A stretch of DNA of 64,000 nt from AC-32 sp035518635 (lineage in GTDB: Bacteria; Actinomycetota; Thermoleophilia; Gaiellales; Gaiellaceae), in the NCBI GenBank assembly GCA_035518635.1, contig DATIXI010000020.1, positions 49,630-113,629 of the forward strand. The letters are read 5' to 3'. Positions 16,705 through 25,200 of this stretch are shown piece by piece. The translations under genes and the position numbers were made by a program. The stretch's first letter is position 1. Each line of letters opens with the position of its first letter. A model generated the notes under the pieces. That model was not told where the DNA came from. It saw only the letters and a list, made by a program, of their open reading frames with translations, and did not search any database.

Positions 16705-17904
16705 CTAGGCCAGGCCGGCGGCCTCGGCCTCCGGAGGCGGCGGCGGGCGCTCGGGCTCGGGCCCCTCTGCCCTCGCCCGTCCGAGCTCGCCGCTGATGTG
16801 CAGCGCGGCGGAGGTGAGCGGCGCGGCGAGGATCATGCCGACCATCCCGAAGATGCACCCGAAACCGATCGTCACGATCAGGACGACGAGCGGGTTGAGC
16901 TCGAGCGTCGCCCCGAACGCGAGCGGCTGGACGATGTTCTGCAGCAGCCCGTTGGCGAGGATGACGATCACGAGCATGATCACCGCGGCCGTCGTCCCCT
17001 GCGAGGACAGCGTCAGGATCACCGCGAACGCCCCCGAGACGAACGCGCCGATGAACGGGACGTACGCGGTGACGAAGACCACGACGGCGATCGTTCCGGC
17101 AAGCGGGACGCCGAGGATCACCGCGCCGAGGCCGACGACGAGCGCGTTGAACGCGGCGACGATCGTCACGCCGAGGAAGTAGCGGCGCAACGAGCGGATC
17201 ACGTTGCCCGTGATCGTTCTCGCGACGTCGACTGGGACGCCGAGGTGGCGGTCGACGAAGCGCCGTATGGTCGGACCGTCCTTGAGCAGGAAGAACGTGG
17301 CGAAGAACGTGAACGTGATGAAGAAGACGAGCGACGTCAGCCCCTGGATGCCGTTGATCACGCCGTTGACGAGCGTCTTGCCGCTCGTCGCCGCACCGCT
17401 CTTCGCGTTCTCCTTGACGCCCGAGCTGCCGTTGACGCCGAGATCCTTGGCCCAGCTCTGAAGCTTGTCGGCGGCCTCGTTCGCGGCCGACTTGATCGAG
17501 TCGCCCTGCTCGACGATCCCCCCGACGACGAGCAGGAAGATCAGGACGCCGAGCGCGACGAGCCCCAGCAGCACGACCGCGGCCCCGGCAGCCCGCGGGA
17601 ATCCATGCGCCTCCATCCTCCTGACCAGTGGGCTCGAGACCGTCGCGAGGATCGCCCCCACGATGACCGGCATCGTGATCGTGGCGGTGAGGCCGACGAG
17701 CCAGGTCGCGCCGACGAGGAGAATCGACACGCCGACGAGGAACCAGGCGAGGAGGCCGAGGTCGCGAAGCCACATCGGGGCCGAGAACACCCTGGACAGC
17801 GAGGTGGCGTCGATCTGGACGACCGTCGGCCCCTCTTCCCCGCCCTCCGGCTGCCCGCGGCGTCTCGAGAACCAGTCGCGGATCCCGATGTTCACGCGTG
17901 GCAT
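16705..17904 (-). CDS. AI-2E family transporter
   Basis: Membrane protein of 399 residues with about eight helices and the AI-2E/TqsA family pattern: hydrophobic pair near residues 45-95, a soluble segment (QGDSIKSAANEAADKLQSW), FFATFFLLKDGPTIRRFVDR, FLGVTIVAAFNALVVGLGAV and the C-terminal VQPLAFGATLELNPLVVLI...GMVGMILAAPLTS. Characterised members export autoinducer-2 or act as Na+/H+ antiporters, so function here is open. C-terminal tail is Pro/Glu-rich. Start ATG 17904; overlaps nothing, divergent from ctaG with 41 bp between. Confidence 0.88.
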   Translation of the reverse strand: MPRVNIGIRDWFSRRRGQPEGGEEGPTVVQIDATSLSRVFSAPMWLRDLGLLAWFLVGVSILLVGATWLVGLTATITMPVIVGAILATVSSPLVRRMEAHGFPRAAGAAVVLLGLVALGVLIFLLVVGGIVEQGDSIKSAANEAADKLQSWAKDLGVNGSSGVKENAKSGAATSGKTLVNGVINGIQGLTSLVFFITFTFFATFFLLKDGPTIRRFVDRHLGVPVDVARTITGNVIRSLRRYFLGVTIVAAFNALVVGLGAVILGVPLAGTIAVVVFVTAYVPFIGAFVSGAFAVILTLSSQGTTAAVIMLVIVILANGLLQNIVQPLAFGATLELNPLVVLIVTIGFGCIFGMVGMILAAPLTSAALHISGELGRARAEGPEPERPPPPPEAEAAGLA

Positions 17905-17945
17905 TCTCGCCGCGCGGCCGGACGCGGCCCGGGTACTCTCGCGCC

Positions 17946-18794
17946 ATGGAGGCGTCGCTCGCAACCGAGTGGCCGTTCGAGCCCATCGTCCTCGCAAGCT
18001 GCGTCCTCGCGCTCGGCCTCTTCTTCCAGGGGTTCTTCCGCCTCCGGCGGCGCGGCCGCACCGACCACGCGGGCTGGGGCCGGGCCGGCCTGTTCGTGCT
18101 CGCAGTCGCGATGTTCTACCTGGCGCTCGCGTCGCCACTCGAGGTTGCCGCCGACGAGGACCTGCTCTCGGCGCACATGCTCGAGCACCTGCTGATCGGC
18201 GACCTGGCGATCGCGATCGCGATGCTCGCCGTCAGGGGCCCGCTCGTGTTCTTCCTCCTGCCTCCCCCGGTCCTCGCGCCGCTCGCGCGCTCGACGCGCC
18301 TACGCGCCTTCCTGCACTGGCTCACCGGCCCGTGGGTGGCGCTCGCCGTCTGGACGGCGGCGATGTGGATCTGGCACATCCCGCGCTTCTACGACTACGC
18401 AGCGCAGCACGAGGCGGTGCACGACCTCGAGCACCTGACGTTCTTCCTGGGCGGCGTCCTCGTCTGGAACGTCCTGATCGATCCCGCGCGAACCGGGCGC
18501 GTGACCGTGCCCGGCCGGATCGCCCTCGCATTCGCCATCTTCATGCTCGGTGACGTCGTGATGGCGGCGATCCTCAACGGGGCGTTCACCTACCCGTTCT
18601 ACGTCGACCAGACGCATCGGCTCTTCGGGATCGGCGCCGAGACGGACCGGCGCGCCGCGGCGCTCCTGATGCTGGCCGAGCAGGCTCTCACGCTCGGGAT
18701 CTGCGTCGCCGTCCTCGTACACCAGTACCTCGGGCACCAGGCGGAGCAGCCCGGTGAGATACTCGCCGGCGGCCAGACCGCGGAAAGGGGATGA
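17946..18794 (+). CDS. cytochrome c oxidase assembly protein (caa3-type CtaG)
   Basis: Multi-pass membrane protein of 282 residues of the caa3_CtaG family, needed for assembly of copper centre-bearing caa3 oxidase in Bacillus. Conserved His-rich helices: SAHMLEHLLIGDLA, WHIPRFYDYA, HEAVHDLEHLTFFLGG and a late HRLFG. ATG 17946 is used; an in-frame start at 17898 adds a non-conserved Arg-rich stretch. Its stop overlaps the gadB ATG by 4 nt, coupling the two. Confidence 0.88.
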   Translation: MEASLATEWPFEPIVLASCVLALGLFFQGFFRLRRRGRTDHAGWGRAGLFVLAVAMFYLALASPLEVAADEDLLSAHMLEHLLIGDLAIAIAMLAVRGPLVFFLLPPPVLAPLARSTRLRAFLHWLTGPWVALAVWTAAMWIWHIPRFYDYAAQHEAVHDLEHLTFFLGGVLVWNVLIDPARTGRVTVPGRIALAFAIFMLGDVVMAAILNGAFTYPFYVDQTHRLFGIGAETDRRAAALLMLAEQALTLGICVAVLVHQYLGHQAEQPGEILAGGQTAERG

Positions 18795-20188
18795 ACGTGA
18801 CGCTCAAGCACCCGAAGGCTCTCGTCGAACGACATGTCGATCTCGCGATGGGCGGGATCTTCAGCCTCGAGACCGGGACGATCCCCCGGCACGAGCTGCC
18901 GGAGGGCGAGATCCCGCCGGACATCGCCTACCAGATCATCCACGACGAGCTGATGCTCGACGGGAACGCGCGCCTCAACGTGGCCACGTTCGTCACGACC
19001 TGGATGGAGCCACAGGCCGAGAAGCTGATGGCCGAGTGCTTCGACAAGAACATGATCGACAAGGACGAGTACCCGCAGACGGCGGAGCTGGAGGCGCGCT
19101 GCGTCAACATCCTCAGCAACCTCTGGCATGCGCCGGACACCGACCAGGCGACCGGCTGCTCCACCACGGGCTCGAGCGAGGCGGCGATGCTCGGCGGGCT
19201 CGCGCTCAAGCGCCGCTGGCAGAAGAAGCGCGCCGCCGAGGGGAAGCCGGCCGACAAGCCGAACCTCGTCATGGGCATCAACGTCCAGGTCTGCTGGGAG
19301 AAGTTCGCGAACTACTGGGACGTCGAGATGCGGCTCGTCCCGATGGAGGGCGACCGCTACCACCTCTCGGCCGAGGAGGCCGTGAAGCTCTGCGACGAGA
19401 ACACGATCGGCGTCGTCGCGATCCTCGGCTCGACGTTCGACGGCTCCTTCGAGCCGGTCGAGGAGATCTGCGCCGCCCTCGACGCGCTCGAGAGGGACAC
19501 CGGCCTCGACATCCCGGTGCACGTCGACGGGGCGTCGGGCGCGATGATCGCCCCGTTCCTCGATCCCGACCTCGTCTGGGACTTCCAGCTTCCGCGCGTG
19601 GCCTCGATCAACATGTCGGGCCACAAGTACGGGCTCGTCTACCCGGGCGTCGGCTGGGTCGTCTGGCGCGACGCCGACGCGCTCCCGGAGGACCTGATCT
19701 TCTGGGTCAACTACCTCGGCGACAACATGCCGACGTTCGCGCTCAACTTCTCGCGCCCGGGCTCGCAGGTCGTCGCCCAGTACTACAACTTCATCCGCCT
19801 CGGCTTCGAGGGGTACCGGCGCGTCCAGGGCTACGCGCGAGAGGTCGCGACCAGGCTCTCCGAGCGGATCGCCGAGATCGGCCCCTTCGAGCTGCTGACG
19901 CAAGGCGACGAGCTCCCGGTCTTCGCGTTCAAGCTCAAGGACGGGATCGACAACTACTCGGTGTTCGACGTCTCCGGCGCGATGCGCGAGCGCGGCTGGC
20001 AGCTGCCCGCCTACACGTTCCCCGAGAACCGGACCGACCTGGCGGCGCTCCGCGTGGTCGTCCGGCGGGGGTTCACGCACGACCTGGCCGACATGCTCGT
20101 GGCGGACCTTGAGCGGCAGCTGCCGAAGCTCGAGAACCTGCCCAAGCCCGTCGAGAACGCCGAGACGGGAACCGCGTTCGCCCACTGA
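18791..20188 (+). CDS. gadB: glutamate decarboxylase
   Basis: PLP enzyme of 465 residues converting glutamate to GABA with proton consumption (acid resistance). Family motifs: TGCSTTGSSEAAMLGG (phosphate/glutamate site), HVDGASGAMIAPF (Asp for the PLP pyridine) and SINMSGHKYGLVYPG with the Schiff-base Lys279. Length equals E. coli GadB. ATG overlaps the ctaG stop (ATGA) with AAAGGGG upstream. No GadC-like antiporter follows. Confidence 0.95.
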   Translation: MNVTLKHPKALVERHVDLAMGGIFSLETGTIPRHELPEGEIPPDIAYQIIHDELMLDGNARLNVATFVTTWMEPQAEKLMAECFDKNMIDKDEYPQTAELEARCVNILSNLWHAPDTDQATGCSTTGSSEAAMLGGLALKRRWQKKRAAEGKPADKPNLVMGINVQVCWEKFANYWDVEMRLVPMEGDRYHLSAEEAVKLCDENTIGVVAILGSTFDGSFEPVEEICAALDALERDTGLDIPVHVDGASGAMIAPFLDPDLVWDFQLPRVASINMSGHKYGLVYPGVGWVVWRDADALPEDLIFWVNYLGDNMPTFALNFSRPGSQVVAQYYNFIRLGFEGYRRVQGYAREVATRLSERIAEIGPFELLTQGDELPVFAFKLKDGIDNYSVFDVSGAMRERGWQLPAYTFPENRTDLAALRVVVRRGFTHDLADMLVADLERQLPKLENLPKPVENAETGTAFAH

Positions 20189-20207
20189 TCGGAGGAAGGA
20201 GGACGAC

Positions 20208-21044
20208 ATGTGCCGCTGGATGGCCTATTCCGGCTCGCCACTCGTGCTCGAGGCATTGCTGATCAAGCCTCAGCACTCGCTGATCGACCAGAGCCTCCAT
20301 TCACGGCTCGGCGCCGAGACGACCAACGGAGACGGCTTCGGCATCGGCTGGTACAACGAGGAGGAGCATCAGCCCGCGCTCTTCAAGAGCGTCGAGCCGG
20401 CCTGGAACGACCGCAATCTCCGCGAGCTCTGCCACAGCGTCCGCTCCGGGCTCGTGTTCGCGCACGTCCGCGCCTCGACGGGGACGCCGATCCAGCAGAC
20501 GAACTGCCATCCGTTCCGCTGGCGCAACTGGCTCTGGATGCACAACGGCGGGATCGCAGAGTTCCACCAGGTGAAGCGTGAGCTCATGCTCGCGATCGAC
20601 CCCTCGCTTTTCCCCGACATCGAGGGCTCGACCGACACGGAGACGTTCTTCTTCCTCGCGCTCACGTTCGGGCTCGAGGACGACCCGCCGAAGGCGGTCG
20701 AGCAGGCGGTCGGCTTCATCGAGCACGTCGGCAAGAAGAACGGCATCGAGTATCCGATCCAGATGACCGTGGCCACCAGCGACGGCGCGAACCTCTGGGC
20801 GTTCCGCTACTCGTCGATGGGCAAGTCGCGCACGCTGTTCTTCTCGACGCGGGTCGACCTGCTGCGCGACCTGCACCCGGACATCCCGGTCCTGCAGGAG
20901 GTCTCGGACGAGTCGCGCCTCGTCGTGTCCGAGCCGCTCCGCGACCTGCCGGGAGCGTGGAACGAGGTCCCGGAGTCGAGTTACGGCATCGTCCAGCCCG
21001 GCCAGGACGAGCTGCACCAGTTCACGCCGCGTCCACCGTCGTAG
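20208..21044 (+). CDS. class II glutamine amidotransferase (EgtC/YafJ-like)
   Basis: Ntn-hydrolase-type amidotransferase of 278 residues. Met is followed directly by the nucleophile Cys2 (MCRWMAYSG). Other motifs: NGDGFGIGWY, FAHVRASTG (oxyanion/substrate) and WLWMHNGGIAEF. It resembles YafJ/EgtC-type glutamine hydrolases; a partner is not evident. ATG 20208 with GGAGGAAGGAGG upstream, a very strong ribosome-binding site, 19 nt after gadB, suggesting a shared transcript. Confidence 0.9.
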   Translation: MCRWMAYSGSPLVLEALLIKPQHSLIDQSLHSRLGAETTNGDGFGIGWYNEEEHQPALFKSVEPAWNDRNLRELCHSVRSGLVFAHVRASTGTPIQQTNCHPFRWRNWLWMHNGGIAEFHQVKRELMLAIDPSLFPDIEGSTDTETFFFLALTFGLEDDPPKAVEQAVGFIEHVGKKNGIEYPIQMTVATSDGANLWAFRYSSMGKSRTLFFSTRVDLLRDLHPDIPVLQEVSDESRLVVSEPLRDLPGAWNEVPESSYGIVQPGQDELHQFTPRPPS

Positions 21045-21892
21045 CCACGAGCTCGTATCCGTCGACCCCGACCGGCTGGGAGGTCGTCGACCGCCGCTCG
21101 GTCGGGCCGTTCACCACGCACGTCACGTGGCGCCGACCGGACGGCGGCCTCGCCCGCTGGTCGTCGAGACTGCACCGGAAGGGCCGCTCGCGGCTCTCGC
21201 GCCGCCGAAAAGGGGTCTGGTGGGCCCCGCGGCGGGCGTCGTGGTGGATCGGCGTCCTGTTCGCGATCGGCTCGACCTGCTTCCTCGTCGGGCCGTTCCC
21301 GGGATTCGTCGAGCTGGTGGGCTCGGCGGCGGACGCGGCCGTGTTCTTCGTCGGGTCGATCTTCTTCACCTCGGCTGCCTTCCTCCAGTGGCTCGAGGCG
21401 ATCAACACCGACCGTGGCCCGGAGAGCGGGCGCCGTCACTTTCGAATCGTCTCGTTCGAGCCGGGCCGGATCGACTGGTGGGTCTGCGGCGTGCTGCTCG
21501 TGGGGACGCTCTTCTTCAACCGGACCACGTTTCAGGCGCTGCAGTCCGGCCTCGACGCGAACTCGTACGACAAGCTCGTCTGGAGGCCCGACGCGGCCGG
21601 CTGCATCTGCTTCCTCGTGTCCGGCTACCTCGGCTACGTCGAGGTCTGCGGCGGCGCGTTCTGGACGAGGCAGCGCGACCTGGACTGGAGGATCGCGGCG
21701 TGGAACCTGCTCGGGTGCGTGGCGTTCGGCATCGCGGCGGTGGCCGCGTACTGGGTGCCGTCGCAGGGCAGCGTCCTCGACCTCGCGGCGGACAACGCGT
21801 TCACGGCGTTCGGAGGGCTCTGTTTCCTCGTCGGCTCCGTGATGATGCTCCCGGAATCCGCGGCCGCGGCCCGGGAAGCGAGCTCAGCCTAG
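20957..21892 (+). CDS. multi-pass membrane protein (YrhK-like segments)
   Basis: Protein of up to 311 residues. The cytosolic N-terminal part (WEVVDRRSVGPFTTHVTWRRPDGG) is followed by six hydrophobic helices in three pairs carrying GS..F motifs (LFAIGSTCFLVGPF, FFVGSIFFTSAAFLQ, GLCFLVGSVMMLPE) that resemble YrhK-type domains. Function unknown. The start is uncertain: no ATG or GTG lies between the GTG at 20957, which overlaps the previous gene by 88 nt, and the first helices. Its end overlaps the convergent antiporter by 9 nt. Confidence 0.7.
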   Translation: MERGPGVELRHRPARPGRAAPVHAASTVVATSSYPSTPTGWEVVDRRSVGPFTTHVTWRRPDGGLARWSSRLHRKGRSRLSRRRKGVWWAPRRASWWIGVLFAIGSTCFLVGPFPGFVELVGSAADAAVFFVGSIFFTSAAFLQWLEAINTDRGPESGRRHFRIVSFEPGRIDWWVCGVLLVGTLFFNRTTFQALQSGLDANSYDKLVWRPDAAGCICFLVSGYLGYVEVCGGAFWTRQRDLDWRIAAWNLLGCVAFGIAAVAAYWVPSQGSVLDLAADNAFTAFGGLCFLVGSVMMLPESAAAAREASSA

Positions 21893-23140
21893 GAACTCCT
21901 CGGCGAACTCCCCGAACTCCTCCGCTTCGGCGCCCGAGGGCTCGCGGCGGCCGACGATGTGGATCGCGACCATCGGGTAGATCAGGACCGACAACATCCC
22001 TGCGCCCACGAGCGAGGCGCCCACGCTCGGGTCGATCGCGCCGCGCTCCTCGCCGATGCTCACGATCGCGACGATCAGCGGCAACCCGGTTGCGGCGAAG
22101 AACGCGAGACCGGCCGTCGCCTGCTCGCCGAGCTCCTTCCGCCAGAGGAGCGCGGAGGAGCCACGGGTGAGCATGAAGAGCGCGAGGAAGAGGCCCGCGA
22201 GCGCGAGTCCGCCGCGGGTCAGGAGGCTGTCGAGGTCGAATGTCATCCCGGTGACGACGAAGTAGATGGGGACGAACACCCCGAAGCCGATCCCCTCCAG
22301 CCTCACTCGCACTCCCTCGCCGGACGGCGTGTCGAGCGCGAGCCCGACGACGAGGCCGGCGGCGAACGCGCCCAGGACGAAGTCGAAGCCCGACTGCACG
22401 GCGAGGTAGACGAGCGCGGCCAGGATGAGCATCGAGCCGCGTACGGCGGCCTGGCCCGTCGTGTGCACGGTGGCCTGGATCGCCCGCACCACCCGCGGGG
22501 GCCGCGCGCGCATCGCCGCGAGCGCGGCGAAGGCGACCACCCCGCAGAACACGATCAGGAGTACTACCTCGGTCGCCGCGCCGTAGACGCCGGTCAGGAA
22601 GATCGAGATGAACACGATCGGCCAGAACTCGCCCGCGACGCCCGTCCCGAGGGTCGCCGCACCGAGCGGCGTGGGCAGCAGCCCCGCGTCGGACAGCATC
22701 GGGACGAGCGTCCCGAGCGCGGTGGTCGCGAGCGCGACTCCGATCAGCCACCATCTCGCGTTCAGGCCGGCTTCCTGCAGCACCAGCCCCACGACGAGCG
22801 CAATCGCCAGCGAGACGAGCCAGCCGATCGTGCCGGTACGGACTGCGCGCCTCGGGATCTTCTTCTCGATCACCTCGAGGCCGGCAAGGAAGAACAGCAT
22901 CCCGAGGCCGAGGTTCGAGAGGAAGTTGATGTACGGGTCGACCTTCGCGATCCCGAGCACCTGCGGTCCGATCGCGATCCCGAACACGATCTCGAGCACG
23001 ACCGTCGGTAGCGCGATCCGCCCGTGGAACCTCGAGAGGAGGGCCCCCAAGGTGGCCGCCGCGAGAACGAGAGTGAGCGAGCCCAGGTCGACCGGCGGCG
23101 CGGTCACGGCCGCAACGAACGGCGGCGCGAGAATCGTCAC
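21884..23140 (-). CDS. cation/proton antiporter (CPA2, Kef-type)
   Basis: Membrane antiporter of 418 residues with about twelve helices. CPA2 hallmarks: RIALPTVVLEIVFGIAIGP, NLGLGMLFFLAGLEVIEKK, and ATTALGTLVPMLSDAG, with GVAGEFWPIVF where other members have the ion-binding ND/DD site. QSGFDFVLGAFAAGLVVGLAL and GIGFGVFVPIYFVVTGM are further family segments. No RCK/TrkA-N domain at the C-terminus. Probably K+ or Na+/H+ exchange for pH or osmotic control. Confidence 0.9.
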   Translation of the reverse strand: MTILAPPFVAAVTAPPVDLGSLTLVLAAATLGALLSRFHGRIALPTVVLEIVFGIAIGPQVLGIAKVDPYINFLSNLGLGMLFFLAGLEVIEKKIPRRAVRTGTIGWLVSLAIALVVGLVLQEAGLNARWWLIGVALATTALGTLVPMLSDAGLLPTPLGAATLGTGVAGEFWPIVFISIFLTGVYGAATEVVLLIVFCGVVAFAALAAMRARPPRVVRAIQATVHTTGQAAVRGSMLILAALVYLAVQSGFDFVLGAFAAGLVVGLALDTPSGEGVRVRLEGIGFGVFVPIYFVVTGMTFDLDSLLTRGGLALAGLFLALFMLTRGSSALLWRKELGEQATAGLAFFAATGLPLIVAIVSIGEERGAIDPSVGASLVGAGMLSVLIYPMVAIHIVGRREPSGAEAEEFGEFAEEFLG

Positions 23141-23266
23141 CGGCGAATGGTCTCATGCGGCCCCGAGGCGTGCCACGAAAGCCGACGCCGAGAATCCGCG
23201 CGAAAGGCGCACTCTGCGACCGGGAAACTACGGATTCGGCCAGAGGCCGCGTGGGTAAGGATCGAG

Positions 23267-23917
23267 ATGGTGAAGAGAGACACCCTGAGAGAGTTTGGAG
23301 CGATCCCGATCGTCCTCGCCGTGCTCGGCTGGGGCGGCCTCCTGCTGCTTGCGGCGCTTGCGGGACTGCAGGCCTGGCTTCTCCTCGGCGTCGCAACGAT
23401 CGGTGCCGGTCTCATGCTCGCCTGGCTCTATACGCGGAGACACCGGCATCCGGGGGTCGAGAGCGCTCCCGCCGCCCACCCGGACGCGATGGCCGCAGCG
23501 TCGGACCTCTACCGGGTGCTCGTGATCGCCGACGAAAGCTGCGCGTCGGAGACCTTCGGCCAGAGGCTCCGCGACCATGCGGCCGGGCGGACGACCGAGG
23601 CGTTCGTGGTCGCGCCTGCGCTGGGCTCGCGGCTCGCCCGCTGGACGAGCGACGAGAAGGCGTACGCCCAGGCGACCGAGCGGCTCGAGGCGACCGTGCG
23701 CCTCCTCGATCGCTCGGGGCTCAGGGCCGCCGGCCACGTGGGGTCGCACGACCCGCTTCAGGCGGCAGACGACGGGCTCCGCGAGTTCCACGCGGACGAG
23801 GTTCTCTTCGTGACCGGCGCCGACGACCAGGCGAACTGGCTCGAGGAAGGTGTCGTGGACGAGGCGCGGACCCGCTACGCCGTACCGGTCACGCACATCG
23901 TCGTCAGCCGAAACTGA
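23267..23917 (+). CDS. membrane-anchored universal-stress-like protein
   Basis: Protein of 216 residues: two hydrophobic helices (PIVLAVLGWGGLLLLAALAG and WLLLGVATIGAGLMLAWLY, residues 13-54), a linker, then a soluble alpha/beta domain that starts YRVLVIADE and ends EVLFVTGADDQANWLEEGV...YAVPVTHIVV, similar to the UspA/HUP fold. The G-x2-G-x9-G-S/T ATP loop is not clearly present, so ATP binding is doubtful. ATG 23267; GGGTAAGG just upstream resembles a stress-sigma -10 box. Confidence 0.68.
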   Translation: MVKRDTLREFGAIPIVLAVLGWGGLLLLAALAGLQAWLLLGVATIGAGLMLAWLYTRRHRHPGVESAPAAHPDAMAAASDLYRVLVIADESCASETFGQRLRDHAAGRTTEAFVVAPALGSRLARWTSDEKAYAQATERLEATVRLLDRSGLRAAGHVGSHDPLQAADDGLREFHADEVLFVTGADDQANWLEEGVVDEARTRYAVPVTHIVVSRN

Positions 23918-23947
23918 GCGTTCGGCCGCGCCGGTAGTCGGCGGCGG

Positions 23948-24388
23948 TCACAGGTCCTTGCGGAACCACCGGGCTGTGCTGCCGACGGGACAGCCCTCCA
24001 CGACCCCGGCCGTCTCGTAGCCGAGGTGCTCGTAGAGACCCTTCCCGAGCAGGTCGTACGCCTGGAACACGACGAGCCCGCACCCCCTCCGGCGCGCCTC
24101 GGCCTCCGCGCCGGACATGAGGGCGCGGGCCAGCCCACGCCCCCGGAGCGCCTCGTCGACCCACATGGCCTGCAGCTCGCAGTACCCGCCCCAGACGATG
24201 CCGGAGATGCCGGCCACGACGCGACCCTGCTCGTCGCGAACGAAGATCCCGAACTCCTGGTAGTCGTCGCAGCCGGCCGCCTCGGTCGCTGCAGCTGCCA
24301 CCCGCTCCTCGAGCAGCGCCAGATCGGCCGGGTCCGGCGAGTCCTCGACGACGAGGCGATAGGACCCCTCAACCGTCCGAGATCCCAC
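23948..24388 (-). CDS. GNAT family N-acetyltransferase
   Basis: Acetyltransferase of 146 residues. Motif A reads ELQAMWVDEALRGRGLARALMSGAEAEARRRG (acetyl-CoA loop RGRGLA) and motif B AYDLLGKGLYEHLGYETAG. Resembles RimI-like or arylamine-type small GNATs with unknown acceptor. GTG start 24388, four nt after the SnoaL-like stop; probably the last gene of the minus-strand group headed by the PRMT-like gene. Confidence 0.87.
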   Translation of the reverse strand: MGSRTVEGSYRLVVEDSPDPADLALLEERVAAAATEAAGCDDYQEFGIFVRDEQGRVVAGISGIVWGGYCELQAMWVDEALRGRGLARALMSGAEAEARRRGCGLVVFQAYDLLGKGLYEHLGYETAGVVEGCPVGSTARWFRKDL

Positions 24389-24392
24389 CGTC

Positions 24393-24809
24393 CTAGTCGA
24401 GCATCTGCTCCAGCAACGCCGCGTTGTCGAAGTAGTTCCGGAAGGCCGAGACCTTGTCCCCCGCGAACTCCGCCACGATGGCGGCTCCGATCAGCACCTC
24501 GCGGCCGGTGGGCTCGATCGCCGTCTCCTCGTCGACGTGAAACGGGCCCGAGAACACGGCGTTCACCCGGTATTCCGCGTATCCCTTGTTCCCGACGACG
24601 TCGAGCGCGTCGATCTGGAGGGAGACGTCCGAGAGGCTCGCATCCCGCTCCTTGACCACCTCTGCCAGCTCGTCGATCGAGCTGACCAGCATGTTCGGCG
24701 ACCAGCCGCTCACATTCTCCGTGAACAGACCGGGCAGGGCGTCGACCTCGCCGTTGAAGCACGCCTCGAGCGCGCGTTCCATCACGCCCGCACGACCGTC
24801 TCGAGCCAT
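24393..24809 (-). CDS. SnoaL-like / NTF2-fold protein
   Basis: Small protein of 138 residues with the SnoaL/NTF2 layout: helical start (VMERALEACFNGEVDALPGLFTENV), IDELAEVVKERDASL, then alternating strands ending GAAIVAEFAGDKVSAFRNYFDNAALLEQ. The family covers polyketide cyclases, isomerases and stress proteins; no catalytic residue can be assigned. ATG 24809 with AAGGAGGAG upstream. Sits between SHOCT and GNAT genes. Confidence 0.8.
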   Translation of the reverse strand: MARDGRAGVMERALEACFNGEVDALPGLFTENVSGWSPNMLVSSIDELAEVVKERDASLSDVSLQIDALDVVGNKGYAEYRVNAVFSGPFHVDEETAIEPTGREVLIGAAIVAEFAGDKVSAFRNYFDNAALLEQMLD

Positions 24810-24840
24810 GACAACTCCTCCTTCGTGATTCGTGGGATTG

Positions 24841-25122
24841 TTAGATGCCGAGGACCTTGGCCTTGGCAGCCGCGTACTCCTCGTCCGTCAGGCTGCCGGA
24901 GGCGTGTAGGTCGGCCAGGCGCTGGAGCTCGTCGGTCTCGCTGGCCCCGCTGGTCGGGGCCGGAGGCGGCGGCGCCGGCGGCGGTGCCTGTTCCTCGTAC
25001 CCCTGGTCTTCGTACTGATCCGCGTCGGCCGCCCGGCGACCGCCTGCCCTGCCGGCCGCGTAGGCTGCCCCGCCAACCACCAGGGCCGTCCTCCGGCGCG
25101 TTCGTCGACGAACCATTCCCAT
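24841..25122 (-). CDS. SHOCT domain protein with Arg-rich N-terminus
   Basis: Protein of 93 residues. It starts MGMVRRRTRRRTALVV, then a short hydrophobic/Gly-Ala segment, a Pro-rich linker (PPPAPPPPAP) and the C-terminal SHOCT motif ELQRLADLHASGSLTDEEY followed by AAAKAKVLG. SHOCT modules are thought to mediate oligomerisation or membrane-protein targeting. ATG 25122 is preceded by GAAGGGGGC. The Arg clusters are notable because the PRMT-like methyltransferase is encoded immediately upstream; similar layout is seen in the second SHOCT gene at 48.1 kb. Confidence 0.85.
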   Translation of the reverse strand: MGMVRRRTRRRTALVVGGAAYAAGRAGGRRAADADQYEDQGYEEQAPPPAPPPPAPTSGASETDELQRLADLHASGSLTDEEYAAAKAKVLGI

Positions 25123-25200
25123 CGAAGCCCCCTTCTTTGACGAGGTCACATTTGGCGACTCACCAGCGTCGCCGCTCCGGGGATCGTACACCGGCCGGAC

